Part shown: positions 1-7,097 of the stretch, piece by piece
Numbering within the stretch: position 1 is the stretch's first letter
Layout of the letters: the number at the start of each line of letters is the position of its first letter
Source: JANNWF01 sp052390415
GTDB lineage: Bacteria; Pseudomonadota; Gammaproteobacteria; Xanthomonadales; Xanthomonadaceae
Reading direction: 5' to 3'
Length of the DNA stretch: 11,156 bases
Assembly: GCA_052390415.1 (NCBI GenBank)
Contig: JBQTGY010000170.1
Coordinates: 1 to 11,156, forward strand
Program-made: the position numbers and the translations under genes
Notes under the pieces: model-generated
What the model saw: only the letters and a program-made list of their open reading frames with translations
What the model was told of the DNA's origin: nothing
The model's database searches: none

Positions 1-1228
1 CGACGGGAACACCTTGGGCATGCGCGGCCAAAGCAGCTGCGGCGCAATTGCCGATGTTGTACAGCGCCAAGCCACCGGCACACAGCGGCAATTGGGCAAC
101 CTCGCCTAGCGGATATTCATGACTGGATTTGGCCAATACCAGCTGACCTTCCTTCACGCCACAGATCGCGCCGCCCTGCTCGCGGTGACTGCGCAATTGT
201 GGGTGCGCCAGATCTTGCGCAAACCACGCCAGCGCTTGTCCCAGCGTTGATGCACGAGCGACCAGGTGCGGGTCGTCGGCATTCACCACCAAAGTGCCTT
301 CCGGCCCCAGCGCGCGGGCAACGGTCAATTTGGCTTCCGCCAGTCCCGCCAGATCGTCGATCCCGTATTCACCGAAATGGTCGGCGCTGACATTGGTCAC
401 GACCGCCACACTCGCATGTTCGACAGCCAAACCGCGTCTGAGCAAACCACCGCGCGCGGTTTCCAGCACCGCGGCTTCCACGCGCGGATCGCGTAACACG
501 GTGCGCGCGCCGGCAGGTCCGGAATAGTCGCCAGATGCCACCGGCTGGCCATCGATCATGACCCCATCGGTGCAACTGTGACCACAGCGCAGGCCATTCT
601 CGCGCAGCATGGCGGCGATCAGGCGCACGGTGGTGGTCTTGCCGTTGGAACCGGTGACCAAGGTGGTGGGCAGGCTGCGAAGTGGCTCCCAGTCAAGGTC
701 GGCCAACTGGGGTGGCGCGCAACGCGGCCAGCTTCGGCTATAGCGGCCTGCTCCGATGGTCAAGGTGTCGTCATCCAGCAGGGTCGACACACATCGCTCG
801 GCGGCAGCCTTCAACACGGCGACCAGGTTCGGTTGTCGCTCTGCACGTTCCATCGCGCGCAGTGTTATGACGGCGGCGGCTTCGTCCCAACTGGCGGGAT
901 ACCCCGGCGCGTGCAGGGCGGCAACACCCATGCTGGCCAGCAAGGCCCATTCGTTGACTTCGGTCGCGGTGAAGAGCACATCCACAGGCGCGGGAAACGC
1001 CAGCGATACCGCATTCTTGTGCCGACGCACGACCAACTTCGAAGCCGGCCACTGCAGCGCACATTGCATGCGCGTCACTCGTGTGCGCCAGCCGGCTTCT
1101 TCGGCGCCGGACAACGGCTGTATTGCTTCCAGCACTACTCCGCAACGCGGGAAGAAAACGCAGGGCCCGGTGAGTCGGCGCGAGTCCTCGAACGGTAGCG
1201 TCGATTGAATCTGACCGTGAGCCGACAC
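1..1228 (-). CDS. Mur-ligase-family companion of cyanophycin synthetase (CphA'-like), 3' end outside window
   Basis: About 409 codons are visible and the frame runs off the left edge, so the C-terminus is missing. A P-loop, GSNGKTTT, begins at residue 193. It is followed by a conserved ETARGGLLRRG stretch, an NVSADHFG motif and a VVNADDP motif. These match the Mur-ligase half of the neighbouring CphA (ETARGGLLRAG, NVQSDHLG, VLNADDP), so the catalytic core is an ATP-dependent amide ligase of the CphA/MurE type, probably cytoplasmic. The first 190 residues contain no ATP-grasp domain. They hold a region with SRRLTGP and TEVNEWALL segments that I recall from Mur ligases encoded beside cphA in other proteobacteria. 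The reading frame is open back to about 1333 and has no ATG before residue 50 or so. GTG at 1228 is the only plausible early start and has no clear ribosome binding site. The gene lies downstream of cphA on the same strand and is probably co-transcribed. A role in cyanophycin synthesis is inferred from homology and position; the exact reaction is unknown. Confidence 0.85.
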   Translation of the reverse strand, partial: MSAHGQIQSTLPFEDSRRLTGPCVFFPRCGVVLEAIQPLSGAEEAGWRTRVTRMQCALQWPASKLVVRRHKNAVSLAFPAPVDVLFTATEVNEWALLASMGVAALHAPGYPASWDEAAAVITLRAMERAERQPNLVAVLKAAAERCVSTLLDDDTLTIGAGRYSRSWPRCAPPQLADLDWEPLRSLPTTLVTGSNGKTTTVRLIAAMLRENGLRCGHSCTDGVMIDGQPVASGDYSGPAGARTVLRDPRVEAAVLETARGGLLRRGLAVEHASVAVVTNVSADHFGEYGIDDLAGLAEAKLTVARALGPEGTLVVNADDPHLVARASTLGQALAWFAQDLAHPQLRSHREQGGAICGVKEGQLVLAKSSHEYPLGEVAQLPLCAGGLALYNIGNCAAAALAAHAQGVPV

Positions 1229-1266
1229 TAGCGTGGTGCGCAGTGAATAGCAGCGCCCGACTTCTT

Positions 1267-1367
1267 CCCTCTCCCGCTGGCGGGAGAGGGGCTGGGGGAG
1301 TGGGCTGGATGGTGCCGAAGCGCAGGAGCCCCTCTACTCAACCCCTCTCCCGCGAGCGGGAGAGGGG
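1267..1367. repeat. Two near-identical GC-rich hairpins between cphA and the companion ligase gene
   Basis: Two perfect inverted repeats share almost the same stem. The first pairs CCCTCTCCCGC (1267-1277) with GCGGGAGAGGG (1280-1290). The second pairs CCCCTCTCCCGC (1342-1353) with GCGGGAGAGGGG (1356-1367). Each has only two bases between its arms, and the two copies lie 75 bp apart in the same orientation. The spacer is G-rich in part (GCTGGGGGAG). This looks like a dispersed intergenic palindromic element of the kind common in Xanthomonadaceae and other GC-rich proteobacteria. Neither hairpin is followed by a T-run on either strand, so a classic intrinsic terminator is unlikely. They could still stabilise the 3' end of cphA mRNA or weaken read-through into the companion gene. 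They fill most of the 206-bp gap, which otherwise shows nothing. Confidence 0.8.
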
Positions 1368-1434
1368 CTTCAAGCATGAGCTCCACCAGGTCTTCGCGCG
1401 TTCTCATGAGTTCACTTCTGTTGGGCGCACGACT

Positions 1435-4245
1435 CTAATCCTCGCTCTCACGCGAAAGGCGCACGCCGCGCTCATCGATGATCAACCCTTCGTAGCCTGC
1501 CAACGGATCGATGGTTGCCCGCTCTGACAACGAGGCTTCTGACATCACTGGAGCGGCCACTACCGCTGCGGGCTGCGCGGCGGGCTCCGGTGCACCTTCA
1601 GGCCGGAACTTGATCACCTGTTTCCACGATCGCACCAATGCGTCAGCGAAGATCAGCACCAAATCACCCGCCTGCCCCATCTGCAACGCGGCCTCGATGG
1701 CGTCTTGTTCGTCGGGGATGACCGAAATTGCATCGTCAAGGATGCCCTTGGCCTTCAGTCGCCGGCTCTGAATCTTCGGCACCTCGTCGCCATCCCGGCC
1801 ACGCAAGGCATCATCGCGCCGGCAAATGTAGTGATCGAAGCGGCCCGCCACCGCATCGGCAATGGCCTCCAGATCCTCGTCGCGGCGATCACCCGGTCCG
1901 GCGAGCACAACGATCCGGCGTCCGGCGACGTCGAGCCGCTGCGCCAAATCCGCCATTGCGCCCACCGCATGAGCGTTGTGGCCATAGTCGAACAGCACCT
2001 TGAACGGATGTTCGTTGAACACGTTCATGCGACCGGGCGCCTGAAAGAACGTGCTGTCGAAGGTGCGCAGCCCTTGCCGGATCGCGTCCAGCTTCATGCC
2101 CATCGAAAACGCCATCGACGCCGCCACCATCGCGTTCTGCACGTTGTGCAGCGCCTTGCCTTCCAGCGTGGCTGGAATCAGGTGTGTCCACAGCAGCGGA
2201 ATATGACTGCCCTTGTCATACAGCGTGATCATCTGGCCGTTGACGCCAGCTTCAAGCGCACAAGCGCGACCACCGGCACGGATATGTTCGCGAACCAAGC
2301 CGTGTTGCGGATTCATGGTGACGTAGCAGATGGTCTTGGCGTCCGTGTAGCCGGACATCTTCAACACGTTCGGATCATCCGCGTTGAGCACGGCGCATTC
2401 GTCGGCGATCTCGATGACGATGCGTTTGATCTCGGCCAGTTGTTCAAGGCTGTCGATACCCTTCATGCCCAGATGATCGGACTGCACATTGATGACCGCG
2501 CCGACATCCACACGCGGCACACCCATGCCTGCACGCAGCAGACCACCTCGCGCTGTTTCCAGCACCGCGAAATCGATTTGCGGATCGGCCAACACCATGC
2601 GCGCCGACACCGGCCCGGTCATGTCGCCTTCCACCGTACGTTGACCATCGATGTAGACACCATCGGTGGTGGTGAGGCCGGGCGTGAAGCCGGCCATCTT
2701 GGCGATGTGCGCCAACATGCGCGCGGTGGTGGTCTTGCCGTTGGTTCCCGTGACCGCAGCAATCGGAACGCGCGACGGCGCACCCGGCGGGAACAACATG
2801 TCGATCACGGGTCCAGCGGCATCGCGCGGTCGACCTTCTGATGGCGCTACGTGCATGCGGAAGCCCGGTGCTGCGTTCACTTCGCAGATGCCGCCACCGA
2901 TCGACTTGTAACTCTCGCCGATGTTGGTGCTCAGGAAGTCGACGCCGCCGACATCCAGACCAATGGCGCGAATCGCGCGCTCCGCCATGTCACGGTTGTC
3001 GGGATGGATCAAGTCGGTGACATCCGTCGCCGTACCGCCAGTCGAGAGATTGGCAGTCGAGCGCAACATCACCACCTGGTCAACCGCCGGCACTGACTCA
3101 GCCGTCATCTCGACCCGCGACATCATCATCTCAGCCTGCGCATCGAGCACCAGTCGCGTCAGCACCTTTTCGTGACCGACGCCACGGCGTGGGTCCTGAT
3201 TGACGATCTCGACCAGCTCGGCAATGGTCCTGACGCCGTCACCGACGACATGGCCGGGTGTGCGTCGAGTGGCGGCCACGAGTTCGCCATTGACGACCAG
3301 CAAACGATGATCGTCGCCCTCGAGGAAGGTCTCGACGATCACGGAGCGAGAAATCTCCTGTGCAACTTTGAATCCGTCGGCGACTTCCTCATCGGTGCGC
3401 AAACAAATCGAAATGCCGCGCCCGTGATTGCCGTTGTAGGGCTTGGTGACCACTGGGAAGCCAATGCGACGTGCGGCGCGAATCGCGCTCGACTCGCTCT
3501 GCACCAATTCCTGCCGCGGCACCGGCAGTCCCAGCGAACCAAGAATCTTGTTGGTTTCTTCCTTGTCGCTAGCCAACTCGACCGCGATGTGCGGTGTCTT
3601 GCCGGTGATCGTGGCCTGAATGCGTTGCTGATACTTGCCGTGACCCAATTGCACCAGCGACTGCTCATTAAGTCGCAGCCACGGAATCTTGCGGTCCTCG
3701 GCAGCCTTGACCAACGACGCAGTGGAAGGCCCCAGCGCGCGCCGCTGCGCGAACCGAATGAACGCATCGCGCGCGCTCAGCCATTCCCACCCCTCAGGCA
3801 CCGTACCCGAGGGACGAATCGCTACCGGCAACAAGGAGCAAATCAGCTTCAGCGCCAACTCACCAGCCTCAACGCCTTCATCCTTCTGGCTGTATTCGTA
3901 GATGACTGAATACACGCCCGGCCTGTCGTCGACACTGCGCGTCTTGCCAAACGTCACGTCTTCACCAGCGACGTTCTGCAACTCGATGGCGACGTGCTCG
4001 AAGACGTGTCCCAACCACGTGCCCTCGCCTTCCTTCATGCGCCGAATCAACCCGCCCGGCTCGCGATAACTGCAGCCATGTTCGGCCAAGGTGGGCAATG
4101 CAATCACCAACGCATCCACAAACTCCGGCCCCAATCGCCCCGTCGGCCATGCCTCCAGCTCCGCCAGATCGAGCAATAGTCGTATGACAGGAAAATGCGC
4201 ATACAGCGACGGCCCGACATACACCGAACGTTCAAGAATGCGCAT
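1435..4245 (-). CDS. cphA: Cyanophycin synthetase
   Basis: The 936-residue cytoplasmic enzyme builds cyanophycin from L-Asp and L-Arg using ATP. Three domains are visible. An N-terminal domain (about 1-160) opens MRILERSVYVGPSLYAHF. An ATP-grasp domain (about 215-475) carries KPYNGNHGRG near residue 268 and EVNAAPGFRMH at 455-465. A Mur-ligase domain has its P-loop GTNGKTTT at 500-507, ETARGG at 563-568, and DYGHN at 753-757. In characterised CphA enzymes the ATP-grasp half adds Asp to the backbone and the Mur half adds Arg to the side chain. With both halves intact this should be a CphA1-type enzyme rather than a CphA2 that uses beta-Asp-Arg dipeptides. The start at 4245 has GGAG five bases upstream; the frame continues 83 codons further up, but that part is low-complexity and unlike the family. 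The length is slightly above the usual 870-900 because of a C-terminal tail of about 55 residues, rich in Ala and Pro. Confidence 0.96.
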   Translation of the reverse strand: MRILERSVYVGPSLYAHFPVIRLLLDLAELEAWPTGRLGPEFVDALVIALPTLAEHGCSYREPGGLIRRMKEGEGTWLGHVFEHVAIELQNVAGEDVTFGKTRSVDDRPGVYSVIYEYSQKDEGVEAGELALKLICSLLPVAIRPSGTVPEGWEWLSARDAFIRFAQRRALGPSTASLVKAAEDRKIPWLRLNEQSLVQLGHGKYQQRIQATITGKTPHIAVELASDKEETNKILGSLGLPVPRQELVQSESSAIRAARRIGFPVVTKPYNGNHGRGISICLRTDEEVADGFKVAQEISRSVIVETFLEGDDHRLLVVNGELVAATRRTPGHVVGDGVRTIAELVEIVNQDPRRGVGHEKVLTRLVLDAQAEMMMSRVEMTAESVPAVDQVVMLRSTANLSTGGTATDVTDLIHPDNRDMAERAIRAIGLDVGGVDFLSTNIGESYKSIGGGICEVNAAPGFRMHVAPSEGRPRDAAGPVIDMLFPPGAPSRVPIAAVTGTNGKTTTARMLAHIAKMAGFTPGLTTTDGVYIDGQRTVEGDMTGPVSARMVLADPQIDFAVLETARGGLLRAGMGVPRVDVGAVINVQSDHLGMKGIDSLEQLAEIKRIVIEIADECAVLNADDPNVLKMSGYTDAKTICYVTMNPQHGLVREHIRAGGRACALEAGVNGQMITLYDKGSHIPLLWTHLIPATLEGKALHNVQNAMVAASMAFSMGMKLDAIRQGLRTFDSTFFQAPGRMNVFNEHPFKVLFDYGHNAHAVGAMADLAQRLDVAGRRIVVLAGPGDRRDEDLEAIADAVAGRFDHYICRRDDALRGRDGDEVPKIQSRRLKAKGILDDAISVIPDEQDAIEAALQMGQAGDLVLIFADALVRSWKQVIKFRPEGAPEPAAQPAAVVAAPVMSEASLSERATIDPLAGYEGLIIDERGVRLSRESED

Positions 4246-4250
4246 GAGTT

Positions 4251-4254
4251 CTCC
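4251..4254 (-). promoter_or_regulatory. Ribosome binding site of cphA
   Basis: GGAG lies five bases before the ATG at 4245 on the minus strand, a near-ideal Shine-Dalgarno arrangement. It fixes the cphA start and rules against the longer frame that begins at 4494. Confidence 0.85.
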
Positions 4255-4281
4255 GCGATAAGAGCCTGTCGTCAAGCCTAA

Positions 4282-4316
4282 GGGTTGTGGGGGCTGGCTG
4301 CCAGAGTGGGGGTGGG
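4282..4316 (+). other. G-run cluster, possible G-quadruplex, in the cphA leader
   Basis: Four runs of three or more G lie on the plus strand, which is the template strand for cphA, at 4282-4284, 4289-4293, 4308-4312 and 4314-4316. The loops between them are 4, 14 and 1 bases. The long middle loop contains the small palindrome CTGGCTGCCAG. The corresponding mRNA stretch is a C-rich, probably unstructured leader. Quadruplex formation is a prediction from the pattern only. Confidence 0.35.
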
Positions 4317-4321
4317 TTTTG

Positions 4322-4338
4322 TTCGTCAATTTGACGAA
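4322..4338. promoter_or_regulatory. Perfect 17-bp palindrome, putative operator before cphA
   Basis: TTCGTCAA and TTGACGAA form a perfect 8-bp inverted repeat around a single T, 77 bp upstream of the cphA start codon. A further half-site, TCGTCAA, occurs at 4269-4275, about 54 bp (near five helical turns) closer to the gene. The symmetry and the repeated half-site are typical of a dimeric regulator's operator. No regulator gene is present in the window and the binding protein is unknown. With a loop of only one base it would make a poor RNA hairpin, so a DNA site is the more likely reading. Confidence 0.45.
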
Positions 4339-4398
4339 GGTCGGAATCTGGCTTTCGGCTTCTCTCGCTCTAGTCATGCTTGTCGCAGGGTATCGTCC

Positions 4399-4418
4399 GC
4401 CTCGGCTGCCGCCGAGGC
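4399..4418. other. 8-bp perfect hairpin upstream of cphA
   Basis: GCCTCGGC and GCCGAGGC pair perfectly around a four-base loop, TGCC. No T-run follows on either strand, so it is not a standard intrinsic terminator. It would fold in the 5' leader of cphA if transcription starts further upstream, or could act in mRNA processing. The function is unknown. Confidence 0.4.
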
Positions 4419-4527
4419 AGACGAAACAGTGCGGCGAGCCAGCCCAAAACGAGAGATGCTGGATTCTGGCCTTCGCCGTATTGGCGAGCAGCAATCAAAT
4501 TACGGCTGGCGCCGAATTCACAGTCAA

Positions 4528-4542
4528 GCGAACAAAGTTCGC
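4528..4542 (-). terminator. Weak hairpin just after the DUF5916 gene
   Basis: GCGAAC and GTTCGC pair around a three-base loop, 13 bases beyond the stop codon of the DUF5916 gene. The position suits a 3'-end structure, but the six-bp stem is short and only two T residues follow on the minus strand. It is at best a leaky terminator, so read-through into cphA is possible. Confidence 0.25.
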
Positions 4543-4555
4543 AACCCGCCCCCCA

Positions 4556-6841
4556 TCACCTCTCAAATCGATACGCCACCTTCACCAAAAACTGATTGTC
4601 ATCCCGCAAGCTGAAAACATCATCCACCGTGCCACCCAGCCCACGATCGCTGCCTTCGTCAACGGCAAAACCGCCGCGGCTGTAGACGGCGTAGATGTCG
4701 GAAAGTGCAGCCAGTTTGTAGCGGTAGCGGACCTGGAATCCGAGATTACGCAGGGTGAAGTCGGCGACTTCGGCGTTGCTGTCGACCAATCGACCGTTTG
4801 CGTCCAGACGTCGGGCCTGTTCAAGCGTGGCGTCGATGGCGAGTGCCTGCAGCTTGACGCGCAATTCCTGCTTTTCGCCAATGAACCAATTCAGATTCGA
4901 AAAAATATCCATCCGCTGGGACGCAAAGCTGCCGAACTCGCGACCTTGCTGCCAGATCAACCAATCAGGACGGCGATTCACGTAAATCCCAAGGTCGACA
5001 TCAAATCGATCCGAAAGGTGCCAGCGAGGCTGCACACCAACACTCACCGAATACCCATCGACCGCCTCGGGAACCACGTCCACATTCCAGTACCACGCCA
5101 ATTTGCCGTTGCCACGACGCGGAGTGGAAGCCTCCCAGAACACGCCCGCGCGACCGACGAAAGGCACTGAGCCATTACCACGCGACAAGCGATCATCGAC
5201 ATAGGGCGCGCGCCAGCGCATGAAGGCGAACTGGTCACCACCGCCGCGAAGTTGCGAGTAGCGTGACAAGGCGAGTGAGCCGAACAGGCGCTCGCCTGCC
5301 GTGTTTTCGCGATAACTCAACTCGGCTTCGTAGTCATGGCTGGCATAGGTGGAAGCCGGGTCTTCGGGTTCTTGCCGGTAGCCGGTCTCCCATTCGAAAT
5401 AGCGGAAGTCGTTGCGCGACTGAAAGCCGAGGTCGTTGAGCTCGAAGGTGTTGTCGGTGTAGATCGCGAAGTACTGCTGTCGCCATGGGCCAGGTGCGTC
5501 CCAATCGGCGGCAACGCCCGCGGCCTTGCCTGTCTGCTCGAAGCCTGCCGTGGTGCTTTCGCTGCGCATCAGCAGCGGTCGAATCGACCACTCGTCGCTG
5601 GGCTGCCACGTTGCGTCAAGTGACGTGACTTCAGCAATACGATCAAGAAACGGGCGCTCGACGCGGCTGCGACTGACACCTAGCCGATAGCCTTCACCGC
5701 CATACGTAAAGCGTGCCAAGGCGGAGTCGCGACCGGCTGCGCCGTCTTCGTTGGCCGCGAACACGCCATAGCCAAACTGTCCGAAGCTACCGGTGCCCTT
5801 GATCGCCGCGTTGATGTCGGCGCTGCCGCTGCCATCATCCAGGGCCGCGCCGACGCGGCGGGTGTAGAAAAGCGTGCCGAGGTTGTGGCTCAGGTCGAAG
5901 TAGCCTTGGTTGTCGGTGAAAAATGGACGCTTGTCGGTGAAGAAGTCCTCCAGCGCGCTGAAGTTCACGACCAGATCGTCGCTCTCGACTTGGCCAAAAT
6001 CCGGGTTGATGGTGAACGCAAATTGATGATCGCCGCTGGGCTTCCAGAAGATGTCCGCGCCCGTCTTGAAATCGCTGTCGCTGCTGTTGAGATCACTGAT
6101 GGCCGAAACATAGGGTGTGATCGCCAATTGATTGACTGCGTACTGCTCGATTTCGACGCGCGCAAAATCGCTCAAGAAACGTGGTCGAGTAAAACTGGCG
6201 CCAGGGTAGGCAAACCGCTCGCCGGTGGCGACGATCACCCGATCAAAGTAGACACCGATGTTGCGGGTGGACGCCGAGCTGTCGCGCATCTGAGCAGTCG
6301 ACCAAGGAATCAACCACTCGCCCGAGTAACCGCCATCGAAATCCGCCGTCGCGTGTGACCACGAGGCGTCCCAGTCGTAGCTGAACACATTCTCGTTGGT
6401 GATCGATTCGTCGGTGATGTCACCAGCGGCACTGAGCGTGAAAGCGTAACCGGCGCGCCCATCCGCATTGAAGTCGACCATCACGTTGAATCGATCTGTT
6501 GCCGTGTTGCCGTCCCTCGGAATGCGCGTACGGGTCCGTTCAACCCCGGCAGGATGCCAGGCCCGGATCGCAAACGCGATGCCTTCAGGCGTCGACAACA
6601 CCAGAGCTTCGGCGCGACGATCCTGCGGGGCCGGCGCTTCGGTGAGCGGCTGCACCGAAACGAAGGCATCGAAGCGCTTGGCGTCCTTCCATTCGGCCTC
6701 ATCAACATTGCCGTCGATGGTGACGGCATGCACAAGTGGCAACCAGCAGAACAGAACCAATGTCGCCAGACTCCGAAGTGAGCAGCGAGCATGAACGTGC
6801 TTGCGGCGACGATTGGGGGCGGCAGCTTTCGACGATGGCAT
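4556..6841 (-). CDS. Secreted CBM9-like / DUF5916 outer-membrane beta-barrel protein
   Basis: The 761-residue product begins with a signal peptide. It has basic residues at about 10-23, a hydrophobic stretch LATLVLFCWLPLVHA, and probable cleavage after VHA at residue 39. Residues 40 to about 207 look like the carbohydrate-binding family 9 type domain that opens DUF5916 proteins: the VTIDGNVDEAEW start, an NADGRAGYAF segment and a GGYSGEWLIPWS segment. The rest matches DUF5916, with NPDFGQVE near 279-286 and FFTDKRPFF at 300-308. Alternating aromatic and polar strands and a final VAYRFER suit an outer-membrane barrel. The ligand is unknown; members are common in Xanthomonadales and Bacteroidetes and few have assigned functions. 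The ATG at 6841 is chosen because the signal peptide follows it. The frame extends back to 6985, but those 48 codons encode a basic stretch that would bury the signal. The Shine-Dalgarno match is poor. The gene lies between the degradation and synthesis genes for cyanophycin, with 256 and 310 bp gaps on either side, so it may be a separate transcription unit. Confidence 0.85.
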   Translation of the reverse strand: MPSSKAAAPNRRRKHVHARCSLRSLATLVLFCWLPLVHAVTIDGNVDEAEWKDAKRFDAFVSVQPLTEAPAPQDRRAEALVLSTPEGIAFAIRAWHPAGVERTRTRIPRDGNTATDRFNVMVDFNADGRAGYAFTLSAAGDITDESITNENVFSYDWDASWSHATADFDGGYSGEWLIPWSTAQMRDSSASTRNIGVYFDRVIVATGERFAYPGASFTRPRFLSDFARVEIEQYAVNQLAITPYVSAISDLNSSDSDFKTGADIFWKPSGDHQFAFTINPDFGQVESDDLVVNFSALEDFFTDKRPFFTDNQGYFDLSHNLGTLFYTRRVGAALDDGSGSADINAAIKGTGSFGQFGYGVFAANEDGAAGRDSALARFTYGGEGYRLGVSRSRVERPFLDRIAEVTSLDATWQPSDEWSIRPLLMRSESTTAGFEQTGKAAGVAADWDAPGPWRQQYFAIYTDNTFELNDLGFQSRNDFRYFEWETGYRQEPEDPASTYASHDYEAELSYRENTAGERLFGSLALSRYSQLRGGGDQFAFMRWRAPYVDDRLSRGNGSVPFVGRAGVFWEASTPRRGNGKLAWYWNVDVVPEAVDGYSVSVGVQPRWHLSDRFDVDLGIYVNRRPDWLIWQQGREFGSFASQRMDIFSNLNWFIGEKQELRVKLQALAIDATLEQARRLDANGRLVDSNAEVADFTLRNLGFQVRYRYKLAALSDIYAVYSRGGFAVDEGSDRGLGGTVDDVFSLRDDNQFLVKVAYRFER

Positions 6842-7097
6842 TGGCGATGGATGGTCAGGGCTGATGTTAGGTTCCGCGCCGTGATCGTCTGGATTGAATC
6901 GGCGGGGCTGACGATGCTTTGTCCATCGCGGACTCGCGCACCGCCGCGCAGAATGAACAGCTTGGGCAAACTGGCCAAGTGGCAAAAGTCATTCTGGCGG
7001 CAACGCAGGACCCGCCATTTCCGCGAAGGCGGCAGTTCGAGTTGGCAAGCACATCGAAGGCCAAGTTACTGCCCGGTGTCTGCTTGCTGGCGGCGCT
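6842..7097. other. 256-bp gap between cphB and the DUF5916 gene
   Basis: No gene is supported here. I found no hairpin with a T-run after cphB and no convincing promoter before the DUF5916 gene. The frame of the DUF5916 gene stays open through about half of the gap, which reflects GC-rich sequence rather than coding. Confidence 0.5.

Larger units (their letters stand above)
4246..4555 (-). promoter_or_regulatory. 310-bp leader and regulatory region of cphA
   Basis: No gene is supported in this gap; the open frames crossing it are low-complexity extensions. It holds a dense set of structures, listed separately: a weak hairpin after the upstream gene, an 8-bp hairpin, a perfect 17-bp palindrome, a cluster of G-runs and a strong ribosome binding site. 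The best sigma70-like match I can see on the minus strand is TTGACT at about 4527-4522, but it lacks a good -10 element at the right distance. The promoter position is therefore unresolved. The size and structure of the region suggest that cphA has its own promoter rather than depending only on read-through from the DUF5916 gene. Confidence 0.5.

Noticed and set aside
578..1198. 206-codon open frame on the plus strand opposite the companion ligase
   Set aside because: The minus-strand frame has clear Mur-ligase motifs throughout this stretch; the plus-strand product is low-complexity.
1267..1367. CRISPR-like or intrinsic terminator reading of the paired hairpins
   Set aside because: There are only two copies, with no regular spacer series, and no T-run follows either stem.
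1705..2841. 378-codon open frame on the plus strand inside cphA
   Set aside because: It lies antisense to the well-supported cphA gene. Its His/Arg-rich translation resembles no family and reflects GC-rich codon use on the other strand.
4246..4494. 83-codon N-terminal extension of CphA
   Set aside because: It is unlike the family, and the ATG at 4245 has an ideal ribosome binding site and matches the usual CphA start.
6842..6985. 48-codon N-terminal extension of the DUF5916 protein
   Set aside because: It would place a basic, non-hydrophobic stretch before a good signal peptide that begins at 6841.
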